Assembly (NCBI GenBank): GCA_963697805.1
Contig: CAVOPB010000002.1
Coordinates: forward strand, 930,001-994,000
DNA length: 64,000 nucleotides
Direction: 5' to 3'
Origin: VRUE01 sp963697805
Lineage (GTDB): Bacteria > Actinomycetota > Thermoleophilia > Solirubrobacterales > 70-9
Below, one piece after another: positions 48,201-55,255 of the stretch. Made by a program: the position numbers and the translations under genes. Each line of letters opens with the position of its first letter. Positions within the stretch are counted from its first letter, which is position 1. Below the pieces are notes generated by a model that did no database searches, had not been told where the DNA came from, and saw only the letters and a program-made list of their open reading frames with translations.

Positions 48201-48585
48201 GGCCCGGGTCGAGGACGGATCGACGGTCGAGGTCGCCGGGATGGTCGTCGCCCGCCAGCGGCCCGAGACGGCGAAGGGGATCACCTTCATGCTGCTCGAA
48301 GACGAGCGCGGGACGATCAACCTGATCGTCCCGCCGCGGGTCTACGAGCGCTGCCGCTCGCTGGTCCGCGCCGCGCCGCTGCTGCGCGCCCGCGGTCGCC
48401 TCGAGCGGCGCGAAGGAGCGTCCAACGTGATCGTGTCCGAGCTCGCCGCGCTCGAGCGGAGCGACCCTCCCGTAGGGGCGGGGGCGGCCGCCACCGACCC
48501 GGGCCGCCGCGCCCGCGAACGGGCCGTCGCCGAGATCCGGGCGGTCGCCCCGGCCGGCCACAGCTTCGGCCGCCGCGGGCGCTAG
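45208..48585 (+). CDS. dnaE2: Error-prone DNA polymerase DnaE2
   Basis: 1125 residues. N-terminal PHP domain (1-240, ELHAHSAFSFLDGAS, LTDHDGVWG), polymerase core with the catalytic pair Asp432/Asp434 in MPDIDLDFPRD, fingers and HhH region, and a C-terminal OB fold (VEVAGMVVARQRPETAKGI). It lacks the far C-terminal tail of replicative DnaE1. It is the SOS mutagenesis polymerase, acting with ImuB and the clamp. Residues about 75-97 (GNNCSRFARGANSQSS...) come from an in-frame copy of the 68-bp repeat; without it the PHP domain would read GAELTVALEPGLAHLTLLVE. An earlier in-frame start lies inside DUF6504 and is rejected. Confidence 0.93.
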   Translation: MAPTAPYVELHAHSAFSFLDGASTPTELAAAAAALGYPAIALTDHDGVWGSMEFAHACGGLGVRPITGAELTVALGNNCSRFARGANSQSSTLARSALEPGLAHLTLLVETAAGYRNLCRLLTAAHSHTRDGPGRRAGQPWVGLERVKEHAEGLICLTGCARDGVLAGRWERGERPRAAALGGELLEAFGAERLRVELQRPYERHDRARNRWLAGLAGRLGVPCVASGNVHCHRRSRARLQDAFVAVRSGAGLEETEPLRRGNSSAALASPEGMARRFAEHPEAVAETLRVAERLRFDLTAELGYRYPGAEDTGADRRLAEACRARLADRYAGSTHRREAERRLEEELGVIRHLGLSGFFLLHRDLLELAREVAVRVRGPGSARAVLPPGRGRGSSVSSIVCFLTGLSHVDPVKADLFVARFLNEEVSAMPDIDLDFPRDIREVLIPEVHRRYGAERSALVAAFPTYRPRGAVRDLGKALGLPPGEIERVARMVGFHGEAGEVEGHVRAAVGPERAGSPRWLALATLCTEAMGLPRHPSQHPGGMVISTMPLIDVCPVVPAAMEGRQTVQWDKDSCADAGFLKIDLLGLGMLSAVERCVVEIERVRGERVDLSRIPHDDAETFESIRAAETTGVFQIESRAQMQMLPRTRPADLDDLTVQVALVRPGPIQGGAIHPYLERRKRLREDPSFEVPYEHPLLEPVLRETLGTIVFQEQVIEVAMELAGFSSSEAEGLRRAMSRKRSEEAIRAHHERFVAGAGERGVPGEVAERVWLQIQGFSGFGFPKAHSAAFGLLAYQSAWLRVHYGPEFLCALLNEQPMGFYPPDSLVHEAQRRGVRVAPPDAGRSDLLCGVERERGGLIVRIGLGYVKGVREEEMEALVAERERGGPYTGIADLATRSGAGRDGLERLAWAGALDGLPLGRREGYWQLGVAGAPRAAGGGRQLPLPLEPPPAPELEGLDRWETTIENYRSTGMNLGEHPLALLREGLGEGVVRSSELARVEDGSTVEVAGMVVARQRPETAKGITFMLLEDERGTINLIVPPRVYERCRSLVRAAPLLRARGRLERREGASNVIVSELAALERSDPPVGAGAAATDPGRRARERAVAEIRAVAPAGHSFGRRGR
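45426..45500. repeat. 69-bp insertion repeat inside dnaE2 (copy 2)
   Basis: CGCGCT at 45426-45431 recurs at 45495-45500, 69 bases (23 codons) away. The unit, read on the minus strand, matches the potB/potC unit (5047-5124) with about 10 mismatches in 66 bases. Collapsing the direct repeat gives an uninterrupted in-frame PHP sequence. Orientation relative to the host gene is opposite to copy 1, so the encoded peptides differ. Confidence 0.75.
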
Positions 48586-48826
48586 GCGCTACGGTCCCAG
48601 CGTGCGACTTTGCCGTCGCTCTGGGGCGCCAGGGGGTTGCCGTCCCGGTTCCCAGGGCCGGGAAGCGCTTCGCATACGGCGGCGCCGGATTCGTGTTCAC
48701 CGACAACGCGGCGCTTCTCGCTCGGTCGTGGACCAAACGGCAATACGAAATCTCCGCCCGGATGGTCGTCGACATGGAGGAGAAGCTCTGCAAGGCAAGC
48801 ACGGGGCGCCTCTGTCCCGCGTGAGC
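48586..48826. other. 241-base stretch after dnaE2, possible decayed coding sequence
   Basis: The frame from 48600 to the TGA at 48822-48824 is open and has a protein-like tail (GKRFAYGGAGFVFTDNAALL...RQYEISARMVVDMEEKLC), but it has no start codon of its own and I recognise no family. TACGGT (48591-48596) followed by GTG 48602 fits the leaderless pattern in a different frame whose translation is not protein-like. I call nothing here. Confidence 0.3.
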
Positions 48827-48865
48827 GGTCGAGGTTAGAACCGCATACGGCATCTAACCTCGACC
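48827..48865. terminator. Bidirectional hairpin terminator
   Basis: GGTCGAGGTTAGA (48827-48839) pairs perfectly with TCTAACCTCGACC (48853-48865) across a 13-base loop. It lies between convergent genes (dnaE2 unit and the NmrA-like gene). There is no U-tract. Confidence 0.65.
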
Positions 48866-48866
48866 A

Positions 48867-49772
48867 CTAGGCCATCGCCTCTTCCTCTGCCAGTGCCAGG
48901 CGCAGGGTTTCGTCGAAGCCCTCGGGCTCGATCCCGAACGGCTCGGCCCCGCTCGGGTCGGTGACCACCGTCGCCGTCCGCAGTCCCTCGACCAGGGGCC
49001 TGGCGACCTTCGTGTCGACCGGCGTCACCAGGCCCAGCCAGAGCGACGACAGCGACGGGCTCAGCAGCGGCACCGGCAGCTTGCGCCGCGGCTCCTTCCC
49101 CATCGCGATCGCCATCCGATCGAGCATGTCGGAATAGGTGAGGACATCCGGCCCGCCGATCTGGACCTCGCGGCCCTCGGACTCGGGCACCTCGGGGGCG
49201 CGGCGCAGGTACTCGACCACTGCGTCGATTCCGATCGGCTGGGTGTCGGTGCGCAGCCAGCTCGGGGCCACCATCACCGGCAGCCGGCCGACCAGGTAGC
49301 GGAGCGTCCGATAGGACTCGCTGCCCGCGCCGACCACCATCGCCGCCCTGAAGTAGGTCAGCGGCGGCCCGTGGGCCGCGAGGACCCTCGCCGTCTCGTG
49401 GCGGGAGCGCAGGTGCTCCGACCGGCTCTCCTCGCCGAGGCCCCCGAGGTAGACGACCCGGCTGACCCCTTCCTCCTTCATCTGTCTGGCGAAGTTGCGG
49501 GCCCCCAGCCTCTCGCGGTCGGCGAAGCCGCCGCCGCCCGCCATCGCGTGGACGAGGTAGTAGGCGACCTCGACGTCCTCGCCGGCGCCGGCGAGACTCC
49601 CCGCGTCGATCACATCGCCGACGTGGAGCTCGGACCCGGCCTCCTCGAGCCGGCGCGCCCTGTCGGGGTCGCGCACCAGGCAGCGCGGAGCCGCGCCGGC
49701 ATCGGCCAGCGTGGCCGCCAGCCTGCCACCAACGAATCCGGTTGCGCCTGCGATCAGCGTTTTCGAAGCGAT
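48867..49772 (-). CDS. NmrA/SDR-like NAD(P)-binding protein, apparent ATC start
   Basis: Read from ATC 49772 the protein is 301 residues and begins (M)ASKTLIAGATGFVGGRLA, a complete Rossmann nucleotide-binding loop. The first standard start (GTG 49676) would delete it, so the shorter form cannot be right. TAAACA ends about seven bases before ATC on the minus strand, consistent with a leaderless transcript. Further blocks VAYYLVHAMAGGGGFADRER and VSRVVYLGGLGE match the DUF2867/NmrA-like YwnB branch. It probably binds NAD(P)H as an oxidoreductase or redox sensor. It is divergent from an SRPBCC gene. Confidence 0.82.
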   Translation of the reverse strand: MASKTLIAGATGFVGGRLAATLADAGAAPRCLVRDPDRARRLEEAGSELHVGDVIDAGSLAGAGEDVEVAYYLVHAMAGGGGFADRERLGARNFARQMKEEGVSRVVYLGGLGEESRSEHLRSRHETARVLAAHGPPLTYFRAAMVVGAGSESYRTLRYLVGRLPVMVAPSWLRTDTQPIGIDAVVEYLRRAPEVPESEGREVQIGGPDVLTYSDMLDRMAIAMGKEPRRKLPVPLLSPSLSSLWLGLVTPVDTKVARPLVEGLRTATVVTDPSGAEPFGIEPEGFDETLRLALAEEEAMA

Positions 49773-49783
49773 GCCGGAATGTT

Positions 49784-49789
49784 TACCCT
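49784..49789 (+). promoter_or_regulatory. -10 box of the SRPBCC gene
   Basis: TACCCT ends nine bases before ATG 49799. It overlaps the minus-strand box of the NmrA-like gene (TAAACA within 49780-49786), so the two divergent promoters share DNA. Confidence 0.4.
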
Positions 49790-49798
49790 CGATCGCCG

Positions 49799-50269
49799 AT
49801 GCGCACCCACCTCCTCGAGCGCAGCCAGTCGGTCGGGGTCCCGGTCGAGCAGGCCTTCGCCATCTACGGCGACACGCTCAACCTCGAGCCGATGACCCCG
49901 CCCTGGCTCCACTTCCACGTCACCAACGCCGGCCCGGTGACGATGGAGCCCGGCGCCCTCCTCACCTATCGGCTGCGACTGCACGGGGTGCCGATCCGGT
50001 GGACGACGAGGATCGAGAGCTGGGAGCCGCCGACCCGGTTCGTCGACATCCAGCTGCGCGGCCCCTACTCCCTCTGGGAGCACACGCATGACTTCGAGCC
50101 GGATGGTGCCGGCGGGACGGTGATCCACGACCGGGTCCGCTACGCGATCCCCTACGGGCCGCTGGGAGGGCTCGCGCATCGACTCTTCGTCCGACGCGAC
50201 CTGGAGCGGATCTTCGACTACCGGGCGACCGCCTTCGCCCGGCTCCTCGAGCGCGACCCGGCCCGCTAG
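49799..50269 (+). CDS. SRPBCC (START-like) ligand-binding protein
   Basis: 156 residues. VGVPVEQAFAIYGDTLNLEPMTPPWLHFH is the start of the ligand-binding SRPBCC family often annotated as a cell-division-inhibitor or TIGR01777-associated protein. RIESWEPPTRFVDIQLRGPY and WEHTHDFEP...GTVIHDRVRYAIPYGPLG complete the fold. The ligand is a small hydrophobic molecule of unknown type. Such proteins are frequently encoded beside NAD(P)-binding epimerase-like proteins, as here. The 3' end overlaps the cupin gene by four bases. Confidence 0.85.
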   Translation: MRTHLLERSQSVGVPVEQAFAIYGDTLNLEPMTPPWLHFHVTNAGPVTMEPGALLTYRLRLHGVPIRWTTRIESWEPPTRFVDIQLRGPYSLWEHTHDFEPDGAGGTVIHDRVRYAIPYGPLGGLAHRLFVRRDLERIFDYRATAFARLLERDPAR

Positions 50270-50703
50270 GGAGCCTGGCCACCGCCGAGCTCGGGCGGCA
50301 TCGCCTTCAGGCCGCGGGGATACTGCTCGCGGATCTGCTCCTCGCTCATCTCCAACGTGCTCGCTGCCTCGTTCGGGGTGCCGAAGACGATCCAGAGCTG
50401 GTCGGCGTCGGTGTCGTTGAACGGCTGGCGGACCGTCTCGGGCTCGACCAGGACCGCGCTCAACGGCTCCAGGGTGAGGACGTCGTCATCGACGTGCATG
50501 CGTCCGGTCCCCTCGAGGATGACGTAAAGCTCGAGCGTCCGGCGGTGCCGGTGCAGGGTCGAGGCCTGGCCGGGCGCCAGACGCCAGAGCCGGGCGCCGA
50601 GTGTCTCGGCCTCGAGCTGGCGGCCGAGGTCGGTGTTGAGGACCTTCATCTGGTTCGAGGGGCGCCAGTGGGCGTCGGCGGCAGGGAGGACGCGATAGGC
50701 CAT
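50266..50703 (-). CDS. Cupin-domain protein
   Basis: 145 residues, one cupin barrel. Metal-site motifs: LHRHRRTLELYVILEGTGRMHVDDD (G(X)5HXH-like) and VLVEPETVRQPFNDTDADQL. The second motif has few His residues, so the metal site may be degenerate. Family members range from isomerases to simple ligand-binding proteins. It stands alone on the minus strand with a leaderless -10 box. Confidence 0.82.
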   Translation of the reverse strand: MAYRVLPAADAHWRPSNQMKVLNTDLGRQLEAETLGARLWRLAPGQASTLHRHRRTLELYVILEGTGRMHVDDDVLTLEPLSAVLVEPETVRQPFNDTDADQLWIVFGTPNEAASTLEMSEEQIREQYPRGLKAMPPELGGGQAP

Positions 50704-50711
50704 CGCAGCTG

Positions 50712-50717
50712 AGGATA
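50712..50717 (-). promoter_or_regulatory. Leaderless -10 box of the cupin gene
   Basis: Minus-strand TATCCT ends eight bases before ATG 50703. Confidence 0.45.
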
Positions 50718-50725
50718 GGGACGCG

Positions 50726-51646
50726 CTACGGCGCCGCGGCCAGCCAGCGGCGCTCCTTGGCGAGCATCACCGGCGTCGCCAGCAGGCTGCCGAGGCGCCG
50801 CTGGACCGCCCGCGCCCGGGAGCCCTGCGCAGCGGGCAGCAGCTTCGCCAGCTGGCGGTACTCGCGCGAGACCTGGCTCGAGCGGAAGACGTTCGCGATA
50901 GTCCCCAGCAGCTCCGCCGGCTCGGAGACGGTCGCGCTCGCCAGCTCCTCGCCGGCGAGGATGATCCGCAGCTCGGCCGGATAGGAGCGGGGCGGGGGCG
51001 GCACCAGCGGGCCGGCGAGCGCGGCGGCGACCGAGGACGCGAGCTCGGCCCGGACCGCGGCGGGGTCCCGGCTGCGGGCCGCACCGCGTCCAAGGCCCTC
51101 CTTGGTCGCGACCAGGGCGGCGCTGCCGAGCTCGCCCTCGGCGAACGTCTCGAGCATGCGGCTGTCGCCGCCGACGAGGAGCGCCGGGATCCCCTCGGCG
51201 GCGAGGCCCTGCCCGAACGCCTGGGCCTCGCACAGCGACTCGCCGTCGAGCAGCACCTCCATTTCCCAGATGAACGTGTGCGAGCAGAACCCGAGGCTGG
51301 TCGGCGTGCTGGCGTGGTGGCCGATGAGGACGACCGCGTCGAGCCGCCCGCCGCCCGCCGCCTTGGTCATCGAGGGGTCGGCCTCGGTAAGCGCGAGGTC
51401 CGCGATCGGCCGCACCCCGATCCCCTCCGGCATCCGCTCGCGCTCGATGTTGGTGCCGACCATGTGCCAGTCGCCGACCGTGATCCGCTCGGCGCCGCCC
51501 TCGCGCAGCGCCTCGATGACCGCCAGCACCTCGTCGGTCATCAGCCTCCGGCCGCGCGCGTAGGCGGCGGGGTGCGACGGCAGGCAATCGCGGTAGTCCT
51601 CGATCCCCGCGATCCCCTCCATGTCGGTCGCGACGAGGACGTTCAC
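50726..51646 (-). CDS. M55-family D-aminopeptidase (DppA-like)
   Basis: 306 residues. Family metal ligands are visible: VATDMEGIAGI (Asp and Glu), VGDWHMVGTN (His), VVLIGHHAST (His) and FIWEMEVLLDG (Glu). DppA hydrolyses D-amino-acid dipeptides such as D-Ala-D-Ala and is a self-compartmentalising decamer. The C-terminal third is longer than in B. subtilis DppA. No signal peptide, so it is cytoplasmic. A D-peptide salvage role is likely. No dpp transport genes are nearby. Confidence 0.87.
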   Translation of the reverse strand: MNVLVATDMEGIAGIEDYRDCLPSHPAAYARGRRLMTDEVLAVIEALREGGAERITVGDWHMVGTNIERERMPEGIGVRPIADLALTEADPSMTKAAGGGRLDAVVLIGHHASTPTSLGFCSHTFIWEMEVLLDGESLCEAQAFGQGLAAEGIPALLVGGDSRMLETFAEGELGSAALVATKEGLGRGAARSRDPAAVRAELASSVAAALAGPLVPPPPRSYPAELRIILAGEELASATVSEPAELLGTIANVFRSSQVSREYRQLAKLLPAAQGSRARAVQRRLGSLLATPVMLAKERRWLAAAP

Positions 51647-51682
51647 GGCGGCGCCAGCCTAGTCGACCTTCGCGAACTTGCA

Positions 51683-51713
51683 TTTGCCTCTGCATATCGG
51701 AGGCAGACGCAAA
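51683..51713. promoter_or_regulatory. Inverted-repeat operator candidate before the DUF2855 gene
   Basis: TTTGC (51683-51687) mirrors GCAAA (51709-51713), and the inner TGCCTC (51685-51690) mirrors GAGGCA (51700-51705). Both are centred on GCATATC. It lies 16 bases upstream of the -10 box TAGCAT (51729-51734), a place where a regulator could act. AT-richer bases here stand out from the surroundings. Confidence 0.45.
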
Positions 51714-51728
51714 CTCGGCGGCGGGGGC

Positions 51729-51734
51729 TAGCAT
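51729..51734 (+). promoter_or_regulatory. Leaderless -10 box of the DUF2855 gene
   Basis: TAGCAT ends eight bases before ATG 51743, with no ribosome-binding site. Confidence 0.45.
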
Positions 51735-51742
51735 CAGGCGCG

Positions 51743-52813
51743 ATGATCGACTTCCTGGTCAAACGCGACGACTTCCGCGAGACCCGGATCGCCGAGTCCG
51801 AGACGCCCGCGCTCGAGCCCGGGCAGGCGCTGCTCCGGGTCGACACCTTCGGCCTCACCGCCAACAACGTCACCTACGCCGTCTTCGGCGAGGGCATGAA
51901 CTATTGGGACTTCTTCCCCGCCGAGGCGGGCTGGGGCCGGGTCCCGATGTGGGGCTTCGCCGAGGTCGAGGCGAGCGAGGCCGACGGCGCCGAGGTCGGG
52001 ACCCGGGTGTTCGGGTACCTGCCGCCCTCATCGCATCTCATCGTCGAGCCGGTCGCGGCCGAGGGGGGCAGTTTCGTCGACGGCTCCGCGCACCGCAAGC
52101 CGCTCCCGTCCGCCTACCACCGCTACCTGGCGAGCGGCTCGGACCCCTTCTACCGGGCCGACACCGAGGCCGTGCAGATGCTGCTGCGACCGCTCTTCTT
52201 CACCTCGTTCCTGATCGACGACCAGCTCGCCGACGACGGCCTCCTCGCGCGCGGCCCGATCGTGATCTCGAGCGCGTCGAGCAAGACCGCGCTCGCCGCG
52301 GCCTTCCTGCTGAGCCGCCGCGACGGCGTCGATCTGGTCGGGCTCACCTCGCCGCGAAGCGCCGACTTCGTCGCCGATCGCGGCATCTACGACCGGGTCG
52401 TCGCCTACGACGCGATCGAGTCGCTCGGGCCCGGGCCGGCCACCTTCGTCGACGTCGCCGGCGACGGCGAGGTGCGAATGGCGATCCACACCCACTACGG
52501 CGACGAGCTGGTCGCGAGCATCGTCGTCGGCGGCACCCACTGGGAGGAGCTTGGGGCGGGCGCGGGCGAGCTCCCCGGTCCGACGCCGTCCTTCTTCTTC
52601 GCCCCCGACCGCGTCACCAAGCGCGGCGCGGACTGGGGCCGGGCGGGCCTGGAGGAGAGGGTGGCCGACGCCTGGCACCCGTTCTGCGAGTGGACCGGCG
52701 AGTGGATCGAGCCGATCGAGGGCTCCGGTTTCGAGGCTGTCCAGAGCGCGTTCCTCGACGTGCTCGAGGGCCGGGTCGACCCCAAGCACGCCCACGTGCT
52801 CTCGCTCCCGTAG
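51743..52813 (+). CDS. DUF2855 family protein (MDR/alcohol-dehydrogenase-like fold)
   Basis: 356 residues from ATG 51743. LRVDTFGLTANNVTYAVFGEGMNYWDFFPA is the hallmark of DUF2855, which has a zinc-independent quinone-reductase/MDR-like architecture. IVISSASSKTALAAAFLLSR and FVDVAGDGEVRMAIHTHY make up the nucleotide-binding half. No catalytic role has been established that I know of. It is monocistronic with its own leaderless promoter and an upstream inverted repeat. Confidence 0.85.
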   Translation: MIDFLVKRDDFRETRIAESETPALEPGQALLRVDTFGLTANNVTYAVFGEGMNYWDFFPAEAGWGRVPMWGFAEVEASEADGAEVGTRVFGYLPPSSHLIVEPVAAEGGSFVDGSAHRKPLPSAYHRYLASGSDPFYRADTEAVQMLLRPLFFTSFLIDDQLADDGLLARGPIVISSASSKTALAAAFLLSRRDGVDLVGLTSPRSADFVADRGIYDRVVAYDAIESLGPGPATFVDVAGDGEVRMAIHTHYGDELVASIVVGGTHWEELGAGAGELPGPTPSFFFAPDRVTKRGADWGRAGLEERVADAWHPFCEWTGEWIEPIEGSGFEAVQSAFLDVLEGRVDPKHAHVLSLP

Positions 52814-52889
52814 AGAAGAACGTCTTCTTTTCCAGCTGCCGCGGGCCTATAGTTGAGATTGTTCGTTCGTCCGGAGGGGAGGTTCCGGT

Positions 52890-53666
52890 TTGACCAAGGG
52901 GGCACGCGTTCTTGGGTTCTGCGGACTTGCCGCCGTGCTGGCGGCGGCGCTCGCCGCGACCGCGCTCGGCCAGGGACAGACCGTGAAGGCGGGCAACCTC
53001 GTCGTCTTCGTCGACGGCGGCTTCCGGCCACAGAAGCTGCCGCGGACGACGCCAGCGCCGATCTCGCTACAGGCGGAAACGACTCTGAAAACCGCCGACG
53101 GCACCCACCCTCCGGCGGCGAAAACGCTGTCGCTCGAATTCGACAAACACGCCGGGATCAACACGAAGGGGCTGCCGACCTGCAGCGTGAACCGGCTCCA
53201 GAACACGCTGACCGAGCAGGCGGAAAGCATCTGCGGCAACGCCCTCGTCGGAACCGGCGAAGCGGGGGCGGAGATCGCCTTCCCCGAACAGCCGCCGTTC
53301 TTCGCGAAAGGCAAGATGCTGGTCTTCAACGGCCGCCCCAAGGGGGGCCACCAGGTACTGATCTTCCACGTCTACGCCCGGGTTCCGGCGCCGACCACGT
53401 TTGTCACCACCGCGGTGATCTCCAAGGCGAGCGGCATCTACGGGACGAAGACGGAAATCACGATCCCGACGATCGTCGCCGGCCAGGGCTCGCTGACCTT
53501 CGCAAAACTGGAAATCAAGAAAGACTGGACCTACAAGGGCAAGAAGGAGAACCTGCTGCTCGCCACCTGCCCGACGGGGCGGTTCTTCACCAGGGGCGAC
53601 CTCAAGTTCGCCGACGGGACCGAGATGAAGGGCAAAGTTCTCCGCAGCTGCAGCCCGATCGGGTGA
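52890..53666 (+). CDS. Secreted hypothetical protein (all-beta, two Cys pairs)
   Basis: 258 residues from TTG 52890 with GGGGAGG upstream. The signal peptide is residues 1-27 (VLGFCGLAAVLAAALAATALG). The mature protein is rich in beta strands, with segments TLSLEFDKHAGINTKGLPTC, ICGNALVGTGEAGAEI and LLATCPTGRFFTRGDLKFADG, and four Cys that could form two disulfides. I recall similar uncharacterised proteins in multiple copies in soil actinobacteria, but I cannot name the family. TATAGTTGAGATTG (52848-52861) may be the promoter. Confidence 0.65.
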   Translation: MTKGARVLGFCGLAAVLAAALAATALGQGQTVKAGNLVVFVDGGFRPQKLPRTTPAPISLQAETTLKTADGTHPPAAKTLSLEFDKHAGINTKGLPTCSVNRLQNTLTEQAESICGNALVGTGEAGAEIAFPEQPPFFAKGKMLVFNGRPKGGHQVLIFHVYARVPAPTTFVTTAVISKASGIYGTKTEITIPTIVAGQGSLTFAKLEIKKDWTYKGKKENLLLATCPTGRFFTRGDLKFADGTEMKGKVLRSCSPIG

Positions 53667-53694
53667 GGCCGGCGGCCGCGGCTGGCAGAATGCC

Positions 53695-55212
53695 GTGCCC
53701 GTGGAAACTCCCGCCACAGCTCCGCCCGAGCACCTCGACGTCCTGATCGTCGGCGCCGGCATCTCCGGGATCAGCGCCGCCCACCACCTGCAGCGAGATT
53801 GCCCAGGCCGCAGCTACGCGATCCTCGAGTCGCGGAGCGTGTCGGGCGGCACCTGGGATCTGTACCGCTATCCCGGCGTCCGCAGCGATTCCGATATCCA
53901 CACCCTCGGCTTCGGGTTCAAGCCGTGGAAGGGAGCGAGGTCTCTCGCCGACGGCGACTCGATCCTCGCCTACATCCGCGAGGCGGCCAAGGAGAGTGGG
54001 GCCGACAGCAGGATCCGCTTCCACCATCGCGTCGTCAGGATCGAGTGGTCCTCTGCAGAGTCGCACTGGGATGTCGAGGTCGAGCGCACCGACACCGGTG
54101 AGACCGTGCGAATGACCTGCGGCTTCGTCTGGGTTTGCAGCGGCTACTTCGCCTACGACGAGGGCTACATGCCCGACTTCGAGGGGACCGAGCGATTCAA
54201 CGGGCGCATCGTTCACCCCCATCGCTGGCCGGAGGACGTCGACTACGCGGGCAAGCGGGTGGTGGTGATCGGCAGCGGGGCGACCGCCGTATCGCTGATT
54301 CCCGCGCTGGCGGAGACGGCGGAGCGCGTGACGATGCTCCAGCGCTCCCCGAGCTACCTGTTCCCGGTCCCCGGCGTCGACCCGCTGGCCAGGGCACTGC
54401 GGCGGTTCCTGCCGCTGAAGGCGGCCTATGCGGCGAGCCGCTGGAAGGACATCCTGATCAGCTCCGTCACCTTCTGGGTCTGCAGGCGCTACCCCGGGAT
54501 CGCGAAGAGGATCATCCGCAAGGCTGCCGAGCGCTCGCTGCCGTCCGACTTCGATTTCGATACCCATCTCAGCCCCAGCTACAACCCCTGGGAGCAGCGC
54601 CCCTGTGCGCTGCGGGACGGCGACCTCTACAAGGCGATCGGCGACGGCCGCGTCGAGATCGTCACCGACGGGATCGAGACCTTCACCGAGTCCGGCCTGC
54701 GACTCGAGTCGGGGGCCGAGCTCGAGGCGGACGTGATCGTCACCGCGACCGGGTTCAACCTCGAGTTCCTCGGCGGCATGGAGGTCGTGGTCGGTGGCGA
54801 GCAGGTCGACATCGGAAAGGTCCTCACCTACAAGGGAATGATGGTCACCGGGGTCCCGAACCTCGTCTTCGCCGTCGGCTACACCAACGCCTCCTGGACG
54901 CTGAAGGTCGAACTCACCGGCGATTTCGTCTGTCGGGTTCTCAACCACATGGCCGAGAACGGGCTCACAGCCTGCGTCCCCGAGCTCAACGACCCCTCGG
55001 TCCGCGAGGAGCCGATCATCGACTTCAGCTCCAGCTACGTCCAGCGCTCCATCGACCTGCTCCCGAAGCAGGGGTCGAGGGAGCCATGGCGGCTGCATCA
55101 GAACTACTTCCTCGACTCCCGCATGATCCGGCGCGGCGCGATCGAGGACGGCGCGCTTCGGTTCTCCCCCGCTGTCCAGCGCGAGGAGCCGGCCGGGGCG
55201 CTCGCCGGCTGA
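53695..55212 (+). CDS. Flavin-containing / Baeyer-Villiger-type monooxygenase
   Basis: 505 residues. FAD loop VLIVGAGISGISAAHHL, the BVMO fingerprint FNGRIVHPHRWPED (FxGxxxHxxxWP), NADPH loop VVVIGSGATAVSLIPAL and a late IVTATGFNLEFLGG block. Length and C-terminal WRLHQNYFLDSRMIR are close to EthA-like proteins, which oxidise ketones or thioethers. It starts at GTG 53695. It is the first of three plus-strand genes running to 58358 that may form a lipid or hydrocarbon oxidation cluster. Confidence 0.88.
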   Translation: MPVETPATAPPEHLDVLIVGAGISGISAAHHLQRDCPGRSYAILESRSVSGGTWDLYRYPGVRSDSDIHTLGFGFKPWKGARSLADGDSILAYIREAAKESGADSRIRFHHRVVRIEWSSAESHWDVEVERTDTGETVRMTCGFVWVCSGYFAYDEGYMPDFEGTERFNGRIVHPHRWPEDVDYAGKRVVVIGSGATAVSLIPALAETAERVTMLQRSPSYLFPVPGVDPLARALRRFLPLKAAYAASRWKDILISSVTFWVCRRYPGIAKRIIRKAAERSLPSDFDFDTHLSPSYNPWEQRPCALRDGDLYKAIGDGRVEIVTDGIETFTESGLRLESGAELEADVIVTATGFNLEFLGGMEVVVGGEQVDIGKVLTYKGMMVTGVPNLVFAVGYTNASWTLKVELTGDFVCRVLNHMAENGLTACVPELNDPSVREEPIIDFSSSYVQRSIDLLPKQGSREPWRLHQNYFLDSRMIRRGAIEDGALRFSPAVQREEPAGALAG

Positions 55213-55255
55213 CTCTCGCCATCGCCCGCCCCCGCGGATAGGTTGAGCGGGAGCC

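Noticed and set aside
48586..48838. Small protein genes after dnaE2 (several frames)
   Set aside because: Three frames are open at once. The only protein-like one has no start, and nothing matches a known family.
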